Part shown: positions 9,600 through 17,263 of the stretch, in pieces
Numbering within the stretch: the stretch's first letter is position 1
Layout: the number at the start of each line of letters is the position of its first letter
Origin: Bacillus sp. 2B10
Lineage (GTDB): Bacteria; Pseudomonadota; Alphaproteobacteria; Sphingomonadales; Sphingomonadaceae
Length of the DNA: 64,000 bases
Direction: 5' to 3'
Assembly (NCBI GenBank): GCA_003946805.1
Contig: RPSH01000018.1
Coordinates: 1-64,000, forward strand
Position numbers and translations under genes: made by a program
The notes under the pieces: generated by a model
The model's database searches: none
What the model was told of the DNA's origin: nothing
Seen by the model: only the letters and a program-made list of their open reading frames with translations

Positions 9600-9613
9600 T
9601 GCCAGCGCTGGCA
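9600..9613. promoter_or_regulatory. Putative LacI-family operator between uxaC and uxaA
   Basis: TGCCAGCGCTGGCA is a perfect 14-base palindrome with the central GCGC typical of LacI-family operators. It lies 33 bases upstream of uxaC and 18 bases upstream of the ATG of uxaA, so one bound repressor could control both directions. No regulator gene for it lies in the window. The site overlaps a potential GTG start at 9599, which argues against that start. Confidence 0.6.
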
Positions 9614-9631
9614 ACGGTCTATTTGCAAGCG

Positions 9632-11125
9632 ATGGCTGACCATTATCCCGCCCGCGCCGTCCGGGTCGATCGTGACGACGACGTCGCGCTGTTGCTCGAT
9701 CCGGTGGCGGCGGGCGACGTGGTACGCTTCGACGACGAGACTGTCGTGGCGCGGACGGCGGTGCCGCAGGGGCACAAGATCGCGGTGCGCCCGGTCGCGT
9801 CGGGCGCGCCGGTGCGGCGCTATCGCGCGGCATTCGGGATCGCGCGGACCGGCATCGCGGTCGGCGAGCATGTCCATGTCCACAATGTCGCGACCGCGCT
9901 GTCGGGCGAGGACGCCTATCGCTACGCCCCCGCCCCGCCGCCGGTCGCCGGGGTGCGCGCGGAACCGGGCTTTGCCGGCTATGTCCGCGCGGATGGCAGC
10001 GTGGCGACCCGCAACGAAATCTGGATACTGCCGACGGTCGGCTGCGTCGGCCGGCTGGGCGAACGGATCGCGGCGCAGGCGGGGCCGCGCCATGCCGGCC
10101 GGATCGATGGCGTCCATGCGTTCAACCATCCGTTCGGCTGTTCGCAGCTGGGCGACGACCTGAACCGGACCGGCGCGATCCTCGCCGCGCTGGCGTGCAA
10201 CCCCAATGCCGGCGGCGTCGTGCTGCTGGGGCTGGGATGCGAATCGAACCAGCTGGACGCGATGCTCGCGCGGTTGCCGGCCGACGTGCTGGCACGGGTG
10301 CGGACGGTTCGGGCGCAGGCGAGCGCCGACGAGTTCGCTGAAGCGATGGCGGCGGTCGACGAACTGGCAGAGGCGGCGGCGGCGCAACGCGTAGCCGTGC
10401 CGCTGTCGGCGCTGCGGCTGGGGGTGAAGTGCGGCGGGTCGGATTCGATGTCGGGGCTGACTGCCAATCCGCTGATCGGGCGGATGACCGACCGGGTCGC
10501 GGCGGCGGGCGGCACGGTGCTGATGACCGAAATCCCCGAAATCTTTGGCGCGGAACGGCTGCTGATGGCGCGCGCCGCCGACGAGGGCGTGTTCGACCGG
10601 CTGGTCACGGTGACCAACCGCTTCAAGCGCTATTTCCTCGACCATGCCGAACCGGTGTCGGAGAATCCCAGCCCCGGCAACATCGCGGGCGGAATCACGA
10701 CGCTGGAGGAAAAGTCGCTGGGCGCGGTGCAGAAGGGCGGCGTCGCGACGGTGACCGACGTGCTCGACTATGGCGAACCCGTCCGCCGGACGGGGCTGTC
10801 GGTGGTCGACGGGCCGGGCAACGACGCGGTGTCGACGACCGCGCTGGCGGCGGCGGGGGCGACGCTGACGCTGTTTTCCACCGGACGCGGCACGCCGCTG
10901 GGATCGCCCGTGCCGACGATGAAGATCGCCACCAACCGCGACCTCGCGACGCGCAAGGCCGGCTGGATCGATTTCGACGCCAGCATCGCGCTGGACGACG
11001 GACAGGACGCGGCGGCGGATGCGCTGTTGGCACGGATCGTCGCGGTGGCGTCGGGCGAGCCCGCGCGCAACGAGGTGAACGAGGAACGCGCGATCGGGAT
11101 CTGGAAGTCGGGGGTTACGCTGTAG
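9632..11125 (+). CDS. uxaA: Altronate dehydratase
   Basis: Altronate dehydratase of 497 aa, dehydrating D-altronate to 2-keto-3-deoxygluconate. The N-terminal SAF-like domain (residues 1-95, AVPQGHKIAVRPV) is followed by the large C-terminal part with EIWILPTVGCVGRLGERIA, HPFGCSQLGDD, LKCGGSDSMSGLTANP and a cluster of conserved cysteines, all seen in the UxaA/GarD family. I chose the ATG at 9632 because the upstream GTG at 9599 overlaps the palindromic operator. It is divergent from uxaC-uxuB. The KDG kinase and aldolase needed to complete the route are not in the window. Its last bases overlap the 3' end of the convergent YdeI-like gene. Confidence 0.93.
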   Translation: MADHYPARAVRVDRDDDVALLLDPVAAGDVVRFDDETVVARTAVPQGHKIAVRPVASGAPVRRYRAAFGIARTGIAVGEHVHVHNVATALSGEDAYRYAPAPPPVAGVRAEPGFAGYVRADGSVATRNEIWILPTVGCVGRLGERIAAQAGPRHAGRIDGVHAFNHPFGCSQLGDDLNRTGAILAALACNPNAGGVVLLGLGCESNQLDAMLARLPADVLARVRTVRAQASADEFAEAMAAVDELAEAAAAQRVAVPLSALRLGVKCGGSDSMSGLTANPLIGRMTDRVAAAGGTVLMTEIPEIFGAERLLMARAADEGVFDRLVTVTNRFKRYFLDHAEPVSENPSPGNIAGGITTLEEKSLGAVQKGGVATVTDVLDYGEPVRRTGLSVVDGPGNDAVSTTALAAAGATLTLFSTGRGTPLGSPVPTMKIATNRDLATRKAGWIDFDASIALDDGQDAAADALLARIVAVASGEPARNEVNEERAIGIWKSGVTL

Positions 11126-11420
11126 CCTTCCCGTCGATCAGCACCGCCTGTTGCCAGCGGCCGGGCGGCTTGTCGGTGCGGTGGATGCAGCCGGGCCAGC
11201 AGCAGGGACGCTTCTTTCCCTCGACCAGTTCGTCGATGGTCCGCCCGATGCGACGCTGACGGGTCGCGGGCTGCTTCGCATCCTCGATCCAGCAGAGGAA
11301 CTCGTTGCGGGCGAGCGGGGTCAGCGCTTCCCACAAGGGCGGCAAGCCGTCGGTGGCGAGGGCGGCGGCAAGGTCCTCGGGCATGGCGTGTACCGTGCCG
11401 GAGGACGGCCGCACGGTCAT
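11115..11420 (-). CDS. YdeI/OmpD-associated-like small protein
   Basis: Protein of 101 aa that looks like the C-terminal helical part of the YdeI family: EALTPLARNEFLCWIEDAKQPATRQRRI followed by TIDELVEGKKRPCCWPGCIHR. The role of the family is not settled; names in use refer to bacteriocin protection or OmpD association. The CCWPGC motif could bind metal. The start ATG at 11420 overlaps the stop of the gamma-carbonic anhydrase-like gene as ATGA, so the two are cotranscribed. Its stop overlaps the 3' end of uxaA. Confidence 0.7.
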   Translation of the reverse strand: MTVRPSSGTVHAMPEDLAAALATDGLPPLWEALTPLARNEFLCWIEDAKQPATRQRRIGRTIDELVEGKKRPCCWPGCIHRTDKPPGRWQQAVLIDGKATA

Positions 11421-11941
11421 GCAACGATCCGCAGGCCGTCGCGATAGTGCGCCGCCTTCGCGACATACACCGCCGCCGACAGCTTCAACCCGGCGAGTTG
11501 TTCGTCGCTCAGCGTCTTCACTGCCCGCGCCGGTGCGCCGACGATCAGGCTCCCCGGCGGAAACGTCTTGCCCTCGGTCACCAGCGCGCCCGCGCCGACG
11601 ACACAATCGTCGGCGATCACCGCATGGTTCAGCACGGTCGCGCCCATGCCGATCAGCACGCGGTCGCCGATGGTGCAGCCGTGCAGCACCGCGCGGTGGC
11701 CGATGGTGCAGTCCTCGCCCAGCGTCAGCGGCGCGCCCGGATCGCTGTGCAGGATCGCGCCGTCCTGCACATTGCTGCGCGCACCGATGGCGATCGGGCC
11801 GTTGTCGGCGCGGACGACGGCGCCGAACCACACGCTGGCCCCCGCCCCCAGCCGTACCGCGCCGATCAGGTCGGCGGACGGTGCGACCCAGCTGTCGGGG
11901 TCGAGATCGGGTGCGGTGTCGGCAAGGGCGTGGATCGGCAT
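11417..11941 (-). CDS. Gamma-carbonic anhydrase family protein
   Basis: Protein of 174 aa built of left-handed beta-helix hexapeptide repeats (for example NVQDGAILHSD, CTIGHRAVLHGCTIGDRVLIGMGATVL). The zinc histidines expected in the YrdA/PaaY/gamma-CA group are present in ILHSD, IGHRAVLHG and LNHAV. Whether it hydrates CO2 or acts as an acyltransferase-like scaffold cannot be told from sequence. The start at 11941 (MPIHALAD) was chosen because the longer frame adds sequence unlike the family. It sits 13 bases downstream of the phosphatase gene and overlaps the YdeI-like gene. Confidence 0.85.
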   Translation of the reverse strand: MPIHALADTAPDLDPDSWVAPSADLIGAVRLGAGASVWFGAVVRADNGPIAIGARSNVQDGAILHSDPGAPLTLGEDCTIGHRAVLHGCTIGDRVLIGMGATVLNHAVIADDCVVGAGALVTEGKTFPPGSLIVGAPARAVKTLSDEQLAGLKLSAAVYVAKAAHYRDGLRIVA

Positions 11942-11954
11942 GGCCGCGATGCTA

Positions 11955-13115
11955 TCACCCCGCCACGACCGGCGCGAGTTTTGCGCGCAACAGGGTGTCG
12001 AACTGTCCCAGCGGGCAACGCTTCGGACAGCCGGGGATGGCGATCGGCTTGTCGACGACGGTCGCGGCACCGCTGCGGATCGCGTCCAGCGGCTGCACCC
12101 GATACGACAGCGTGACATGGGGGCCGCGCGCATCGCGCCGCCGGGTCAGGACCAGCGCCCCGCCGGGCGCGGCGTCGTTCGTCGCGAAGCCCGGCGCATC
12201 GAGATCGACGCCCAGCGCCGCCGCGAGCGCGGTGACGTTGGTGTCGTGGCCGACCAGCACCTCCAGCCGCGGTCCGGCGGGTGCGGTCAGCGTGCGCAGC
12301 ATATGGTCGCCGACCGGCCCCGCCTGATGCGCGGCCATATAGGGCGAGCGGGTGAACACATCGAACAGCGCGGCGTGGAGCACACCCAGCCGGCGGATCG
12401 TCGCGGCATCGGCGCGGCCGAAGCCGACATCGCGCATCGGCATCCCCTCGGCATATTGCAGCAGGATCACCTGCGCGGTGCCCGAGGTCGCGCGGATCGG
12501 CCCGGTGAAATCGATCCCGCGCCCGTCGGCGGAGGGTTTGAGCGTCGCGGGTCCGGGGGTCGAACAGCCGGTCGGCAGGCCGCAGCCGAGCACCCGGTCG
12601 AGCGCGCGGATCGCGCCGGCATGGCGCGCGGTCAGGGCGTTCACGCCGCCGGTATGGGCGGTGATCGCCGCCACCGCCTTCGTCGCATCGAACGCGGTGG
12701 CGCGTGCGCGCAGCGGTTCGAACAGCGGATCGGTGCGGTCGGCGGGGTTGTGGCCGACGGGCAGGTCGCAGCCGGGCGCCAGCGCGGCGGCATAGGCGCG
12801 GCCGGTGGCGATCGTCCGCTCCGGCGTGTTGGTCCAGATGCGGACGCTGCCGGCCGCCGGGCAGCCGGTCGTGCCCAGCCAGCGGCGGTCGTGGCGGGCG
12901 AGCTGCGCGATGGCCTGCGCACCGTGCGGGGTCAGATATTCGGGCGCGACCGGCCACGCCGGCCATTGCCCGGCGACCCTGGTGTCGAGCGGCGCCTCGC
13001 CGGGGATCGGCGCACGGACGCCGTGCCGCATCAGCATCACGACGCGTTCGACCCGGTCCTGCGCGGCGGCGGGAAGCGGGGCGAGCAGGGTTGCGAGGAT
13101 CAGGGTGAGGCGCAT
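11955..13115 (-). CDS. Secreted histidine acid phosphatase (phytase / glucose-1-phosphatase family)
   Basis: Protein of 386 aa with a signal peptide (MRLTLILATLLAPLPAAAQ), so periplasmic. The catalytic RHGVRAP is at residues 30-36, with H31 as nucleophile, and the proton donor pair HD is at 290-291 in VGHDTN. These are the hallmarks of branch-2 histidine phosphatases such as AppA phytase and Agp. The neighbour on the same strand upstream is a TonB-dependent receptor, across a 281-base gap with repeats, and a secreted endonuclease/exonuclease/phosphatase-family protein lies beyond it. The three could handle organic phosphate esters such as phytate. That is inferred from context. Confidence 0.88.
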   Translation of the reverse strand: MRLTLILATLLAPLPAAAQDRVERVVMLMRHGVRAPIPGEAPLDTRVAGQWPAWPVAPEYLTPHGAQAIAQLARHDRRWLGTTGCPAAGSVRIWTNTPERTIATGRAYAAALAPGCDLPVGHNPADRTDPLFEPLRARATAFDATKAVAAITAHTGGVNALTARHAGAIRALDRVLGCGLPTGCSTPGPATLKPSADGRGIDFTGPIRATSGTAQVILLQYAEGMPMRDVGFGRADAATIRRLGVLHAALFDVFTRSPYMAAHQAGPVGDHMLRTLTAPAGPRLEVLVGHDTNVTALAAALGVDLDAPGFATNDAAPGGALVLTRRRDARGPHVTLSYRVQPLDAIRSGAATVVDKPIAIPGCPKRCPLGQFDTLLRAKLAPVVAG

Positions 13116-13144
13116 CGGTGGTTCTTCCTTCGGTTCAATACCGT

Positions 13145-13321
13145 CGTACCCCCGCGCAGGCGGGGGTCCAGAGCCACGGACGATCCCGCTTGCCGCCCTG
13201 CCCCCCCGCCTGCGAGGGGGTACGGTTTGTTGTGGTCGTCGCCCCAGCGCAGGCTGGGGCCTCCTGCGGCGAGGCGCGACGTTCAGGCAACAGGGAGATC
13301 CCGGCCTGCGCCGGGATGACG
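13145..13321. repeat. Compound palindromic repeats
   Basis: The first unit (13145-13225) has arms beginning CGTACCCCCGCGCAGG and its inverse near 13201-13225. The second unit (about 13236-13321) mixes arms of two other families, CCCCAGCGCAGGCTGGGG and CCCGGCCTGCGCCGGG. The first family recurs inside the two elements at 32085 and 37578 and inside a coding gene at 61474. These are REP-like intergenic repeats with no open frame. Confidence 0.75.
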
Positions 13322-13361
13322 TTTGCGGCTACGGGCAATGCCGGCCGCTTCGACCTCGTGA

Positions 13362-13393
13362 GGCGGGGCGGCGACCTCGGCCGCCACCCCGCC
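13362..13393 (-). terminator. Possible hairpin terminator of the receptor gene
   Basis: GGCGGGG at 13362-13368 pairs with CCCCGCC at 13387-13393, with further imperfect pairing inside, directly after the receptor stop codon on the minus strand. There is no T run, so intrinsic termination is uncertain. Confidence 0.35.
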
Positions 13394-13396
13394 CGC

Positions 13397-16207
13397 CTAC
13401 ATCTTCATCGTCAGGCTGAACTGGAACACGCGGCCGGTCTTGAGATAGCCGCCGTTGCGATCGTTCGAGATGTACCGTTCGCTCTTGCCGACCGTCGCCC
13501 AATAGCTGTGCTGGTCGAGCAGGTTGCGCGCCGATACGCCGATTTCGAGATTGTCGGTGACCTCGTATGCCGCGCCGAAGTTCAGCTCGCCCGCCGGCTG
13601 GACATAGACGTCGGGCTGGCTGTCCTGCACCGCCGCGAGGAACTTGCCGGTATAGTTGTACCACAGGTTCGTGCGGAACCCGCCGCCGGCATAGAAGACC
13701 TCGGCATTGTAGATCAGGTCGGGCGCCTGCGGCAGCGTGCTGGTGCGGGTCTGGCGCACGCCGTTCAGCGGGATGACGTAGTTCGCCTCGGTCTTCTGGT
13801 AGGTGACGTTGCCGCCGACGCCGAAATTGCCGAGGAAGCTGCCGCCGGCCATGTCGCCGATGGTGAAGCGGCCCGATGCCTCGACGCCCTTCGCCGTACC
13901 GCCGCCGCCGTTGATCGGGCGGGTATAGGTGATGCCGTCGATCGTCTCCCCCGCGGTCCGCGTGGCGGTGGTGACGATGAAGTTCGACAGGTCCTTGTAA
14001 TAGGCGGCGAGCTGGACGTAGCGGCCGACGCCCATCTGGAAATCGACGCCCGCGTCGTAGCTCCACGCCTGGACCGGCTTCAGGTCGGGATTGGGCTGGC
14101 TGATCGCGGTGATCGCATTGCCACGCGCGGCGTCGCGGGTGATGCGGGTCGGGCCGGCGAGCAGGTCGAATGCCGGCCGCGCATAGCTGGAGCGCACCGC
14201 GCCGCGCACGGTGAGGTTGCCGTTCGGCTTCCACGCCGCCAGCAGGCTGGGGTCGAGATGGTCGTAGTCGCGCCCGGCGTTCACGAAGCGCGGACCGTCG
14301 GCATCGGACAGGAAATAGCGCGCACGAAAGCCGTTATCCTCGTAACGGATGCCGGGCATCACCTCCAGCGCGCCGAAGGTCAGCGTCGCGGTGCCGTACA
14401 GCGCCTTGCGCGTCTCGTTGCCGTCCAGCAGCCCCTGGTTCAGCGTCGTCTGCGACACCGGGATCAGCGGCACGAAGTCGCGGACCTGCGCGTCGAGCTG
14501 CGCGCGCGACAGCACCTTGATCGGGCGCGCGGGATAGTAATCGAGGAAGTCCTTCAGGACATAACCGAGATACTGGTTGATCGACGGCCCGTCGACCGTG
14601 CCGCCCTGCAACGGGGTGCGGAAACGGTAGCGGGTATTGTCGGGGGCGAGGCTGCGGCCGTCGCGGTCCGCATCCTCGTACAGTCCGCCGACCTCGACCG
14701 ACACCATGCCGTTGTCGGTCCAGCCGATGCTGCCCTTCAGCGTCTTCTTGATCTCGCTCAGATAGTCGTAGCCGCGCTGGACATAGAGCTGGGTCGGGCG
14801 GTCGAGCGACGCGACATAGCTGGTGGCGCCGGGCGACAATACCGGGCGCGGCGACCTGGCGTTCGACAGGTCGACGACGACGCCCTCGGTCGCGGCGCCG
14901 GTGTTGCCGGGCGCGCCGTTATAGGCGATGCCGCGGAACGCCGCCTCGATCCGGGTCGGCTGGTCGAACCGGCCATCGGCATAGGCCCCTTCCAGCGCGG
15001 CGGTGAAACCGTTCCAGTGCGCCTTTGCCCCGACCTGGGCCGAGAACAGCTCCTGCTCGACATCCTCGGTGCGGAAATAGCTGGCCGGGCTGACCCCTTG
15101 CGGGGTGTAGATGCCCGCGGCGTTGTAGGCGCGGGTGGTGCCGCCGGCGCGCAGCGTGCGCAGCGGGTTGCCGCTCGACTGGCCGGCGGTCGTCTCGTTG
15201 CGCAGCCCCGTCTGGTTCATCGTGTTGGTGTTCAGATAGGTTGCGTAGTTGACCCGCGCGAACAGGTCGATCGCGTCGCTGCGATAGTCGAAGGCGCCGG
15301 TGGCGCCGTAGCGCCTGATCTTGTTGTTGTAGAAATTCCACTGCACGCCGTTGCCCGACAGCGCGTTCGGATTGTCGCGAGCGGTGCCGACGTCGAACTG
15401 CGTCGTCTGGTAATCGCTCTGCACCGCGGTCGATTCCGCCGCGTTGCCGCGTTCCTCCAGATAGCCCGCGACATAGACGCCGAACTGCCCGTCGCTGCCG
15501 AAGCGGCGTGCGGCGTCGAGGCCGATCGCGCCGCCGAACGCTTCCTGTTCGCGGTCGAGCGCGAGGCCGGCGACCTGCCCCAGCACGCGGGCGCGGGTGA
15601 AGCTCTGCGCGAAATCGAACGCGGTCGGCGTGCGCAGGTCGACGATGCCGGCGATGCTGTCGGCATCCTTGGCCGCGCCCGGGGTCTTGTCGGTCACGAT
15701 GCTGCCGATCGCGAACGGCGAGAACAGGTTCAGCGAGATCGCGCGGTTGTTGCCCGACGTCTGCGGCAGGCGCAGGCCGTCGAGGGTATAGGCGTTGTAG
15801 CTGGTGTCGAACCCGCGGATGGTGACGAACTGCGCCTCGCCGGTCGCGCTCTGGTTGCGCCCCTGGTCGCGGCTGACCGAGACGCCGGGCAGCATCTTGG
15901 CAAGGTCGGCGATGCTGGTCTGCGAATGGATCGCGACGTCGCCGGTGGTCACGATGTCGATCGTCGCGATCGCGGCCTGTTCCTCGTTCAGCGCAGTGCG
16001 CTGGCGCCGGCCGTTTACGACGATGTCATCGGTCAGCGATTCGCTGGCGGTCTGCTGCGGGGCGACGTCGGTGGCAGGCAGCGCGGCGTCCTGCGCCCGT
16101 GCGGTGGCGGGCAGCAGCGTGCCGAGCACCAGTGCGGCGACGCCCCTGGACAGGACAAGCGCGTGGGCGCGCAGCCGGCGTGCCGGCTGCGTCGAAAACG
16201 ACGTCAT
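13397..16207 (-). CDS. TonB-dependent outer membrane receptor
   Basis: Outer membrane receptor of 936 aa. A signal peptide ends near ARAQD. It is followed by a TonB-box-like DDIVVNGRR, a plug domain (SIADLAKMLPGVSVSRDQGRNQSATGEAQFVTIRGFDTSYNAYTLDG), a long 22-strand barrel and the terminal aromatic-rich strand RVFQFSLTMKM. The start ATG at 16207 was preferred to an in-frame TTG at 16222. The substrate is not obvious from sequence. Context (histidine phosphatase downstream, secreted EEP protein divergent, PhoB-box-like site upstream) suggests an organic phosphate ligand. This receptor shares no special similarity with the two receptors later in the window. Confidence 0.92.
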   Translation of the reverse strand: MTSFSTQPARRLRAHALVLSRGVAALVLGTLLPATARAQDAALPATDVAPQQTASESLTDDIVVNGRRQRTALNEEQAAIATIDIVTTGDVAIHSQTSIADLAKMLPGVSVSRDQGRNQSATGEAQFVTIRGFDTSYNAYTLDGLRLPQTSGNNRAISLNLFSPFAIGSIVTDKTPGAAKDADSIAGIVDLRTPTAFDFAQSFTRARVLGQVAGLALDREQEAFGGAIGLDAARRFGSDGQFGVYVAGYLEERGNAAESTAVQSDYQTTQFDVGTARDNPNALSGNGVQWNFYNNKIRRYGATGAFDYRSDAIDLFARVNYATYLNTNTMNQTGLRNETTAGQSSGNPLRTLRAGGTTRAYNAAGIYTPQGVSPASYFRTEDVEQELFSAQVGAKAHWNGFTAALEGAYADGRFDQPTRIEAAFRGIAYNGAPGNTGAATEGVVVDLSNARSPRPVLSPGATSYVASLDRPTQLYVQRGYDYLSEIKKTLKGSIGWTDNGMVSVEVGGLYEDADRDGRSLAPDNTRYRFRTPLQGGTVDGPSINQYLGYVLKDFLDYYPARPIKVLSRAQLDAQVRDFVPLIPVSQTTLNQGLLDGNETRKALYGTATLTFGALEVMPGIRYEDNGFRARYFLSDADGPRFVNAGRDYDHLDPSLLAAWKPNGNLTVRGAVRSSYARPAFDLLAGPTRITRDAARGNAITAISQPNPDLKPVQAWSYDAGVDFQMGVGRYVQLAAYYKDLSNFIVTTATRTAGETIDGITYTRPINGGGGTAKGVEASGRFTIGDMAGGSFLGNFGVGGNVTYQKTEANYVIPLNGVRQTRTSTLPQAPDLIYNAEVFYAGGGFRTNLWYNYTGKFLAAVQDSQPDVYVQPAGELNFGAAYEVTDNLEIGVSARNLLDQHSYWATVGKSERYISNDRNGGYLKTGRVFQFSLTMKM

Positions 16208-16281
16208 GGATGATTCCCCCAAGGAATGTTCGGATGCGTGCGGGGTTGTTCCCCGTTCGGAACGCCGCCTAACCGGCCACT

Positions 16282-16299
16282 ATGTATATTTTATGACAA
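16282..16299 (-). promoter_or_regulatory. Pho-box-like sequence upstream of the receptor gene
   Basis: Read on the minus strand, TTGTCATAAAATATACAT matches the E. coli PhoB consensus CTGTCATAWAWCTGTCAY at 13 of 18 positions; the first half and spacer are nearly perfect, the second half weak. It lies in an AT-rich patch about 75 bases upstream of the receptor start and about 40 bases upstream of the divergent gene. This could also simply be AT-rich promoter sequence. Confidence 0.4.
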
Positions 16300-16336
16300 T
16301 TGTTTTATTTAATCGTTCGCGGCTATGCCGTGCGCC

Positions 16337-17152
16337 ATGATCCGCTGGATATGTACCGCGCTGGCGTTGCTCGCCGCCCTGCCCTCCGCCGCGCGCGACC
16401 TGCGCGTGATGAGCTTCAACGTGCGCTATCCCAACCCGCAGGACGGGCCGGACCGGTGGGAGGCGCGCGCGCCGATCCTGATCGACACGATCCGCGCCGC
16501 CGACCCCGACCTGATCGGAACGCAGGAGCTGTTCCGGCGACAGGGCGACACGATCGTCCGCGCGCTGCCCGGCTGGCGCTGGTTCGGACGCGACCGGCGC
16601 GGGCGGCATGCCGACGAGCATATGGGCATCTTCTATCGCAGCGACCGGCTGCGGCTGGTGCGGCAGGGCGATTTCTGGCTGTCGGACACGCCCGACCGGG
16701 TGGGCAGCAGCAGCTGGGGCATCGACCTGCCGCGCATGGTCGGCTGGGGCGAGTTCGCGCGCGCCGACGGCAGCCGGTTCGTGTTCTTCGACACGCATTT
16801 CCCGCATCGCGACATCGATGACGATGCGCGGACGCAGGCGGCCCGGGTGTTCCTGGCGCGGATGCGGGCGATCGCCGGCACGCTGCCGGTGGTGATCGCC
16901 GGCGACCTGAACGCGACGCCCGACAGCGAGGCGTATCGCACCTTCGCCGCCGCGCTGACCGATGCGTGGGAGCGGGCGCCGGTGAAGTCCGGCCCGGCGC
17001 TGACCTTCCACGACTTCACCGGCACGCCCGACCGGCGGATCGACTATGTGTTCGTGCGCGGCTTCACCCCGGTTTCAGCGCGGGTGGCGACGGATCAGCG
17101 CGGCGGGCGCTATCCGTCGGACCATTTTCCGGTGGTGGTGGATTTGAAATAA
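16337..17152 (+). CDS. Secreted endonuclease/exonuclease/phosphatase-family hydrolase
   Basis: EEP-fold protein of 271 aa with a signal peptide (MIRWICTALALLAALPSAA). Family motifs are in order: LRVMSFNVRYPN, IGTQELF, THFPHRD, VVIAGDLNATP with the catalytic GDxN, RRIDYVFVRG and the final YPSDHFPVVVDL with the SDH motif. Members include phosphodiesterases, sphingomyelinases and inositol phosphatases; the exact substrate is not predictable. An ATG at 16325 is an alternative start. It is divergent from the TonB-dependent receptor and shares its AT-rich upstream region. Confidence 0.87.
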   Translation: MIRWICTALALLAALPSAARDLRVMSFNVRYPNPQDGPDRWEARAPILIDTIRAADPDLIGTQELFRRQGDTIVRALPGWRWFGRDRRGRHADEHMGIFYRSDRLRLVRQGDFWLSDTPDRVGSSSWGIDLPRMVGWGEFARADGSRFVFFDTHFPHRDIDDDARTQAARVFLARMRAIAGTLPVVIAGDLNATPDSEAYRTFAAALTDAWERAPVKSGPALTFHDFTGTPDRRIDYVFVRGFTPVSARVATDQRGGRYPSDHFPVVVDLK

Positions 17153-17157
17153 CACCC

Positions 17158-17251
17158 GTCATTCCCGCGAAGGCGGGAATTCATACATGCCAAATCTGCC
17201 CTCCTTGCCGAAAGGGCAGCGTTTATGGATTCCCGCCTGCGCGGGAATGAC
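17158..17251. repeat. Palindromic repeat (GTCATTCCCGCG family)
   Basis: Arms at 17158-17180 and 17229-17251 are inverted copies of 23 bases with one mismatch, each beginning GTCATTCCCGCG or its inverse. The loop of about 48 bases contains a small hairpin. It separates the convergent EEP and sugar dehydrogenase genes. A G/C-shifted relative of this family sits in a coding gene at 61342-61440. Confidence 0.8.
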
Positions 17252-17263
17252 AAAATTCTGGCC

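Noticed and set aside
13118..16213. A 1031-codon plus-strand frame opposite the TonB-dependent receptor
   Set aside because: Antisense frame opened by GC-rich codon positions; its translation is Arg/Ala/Gly-rich with no domain, while the minus strand encodes a clear receptor.
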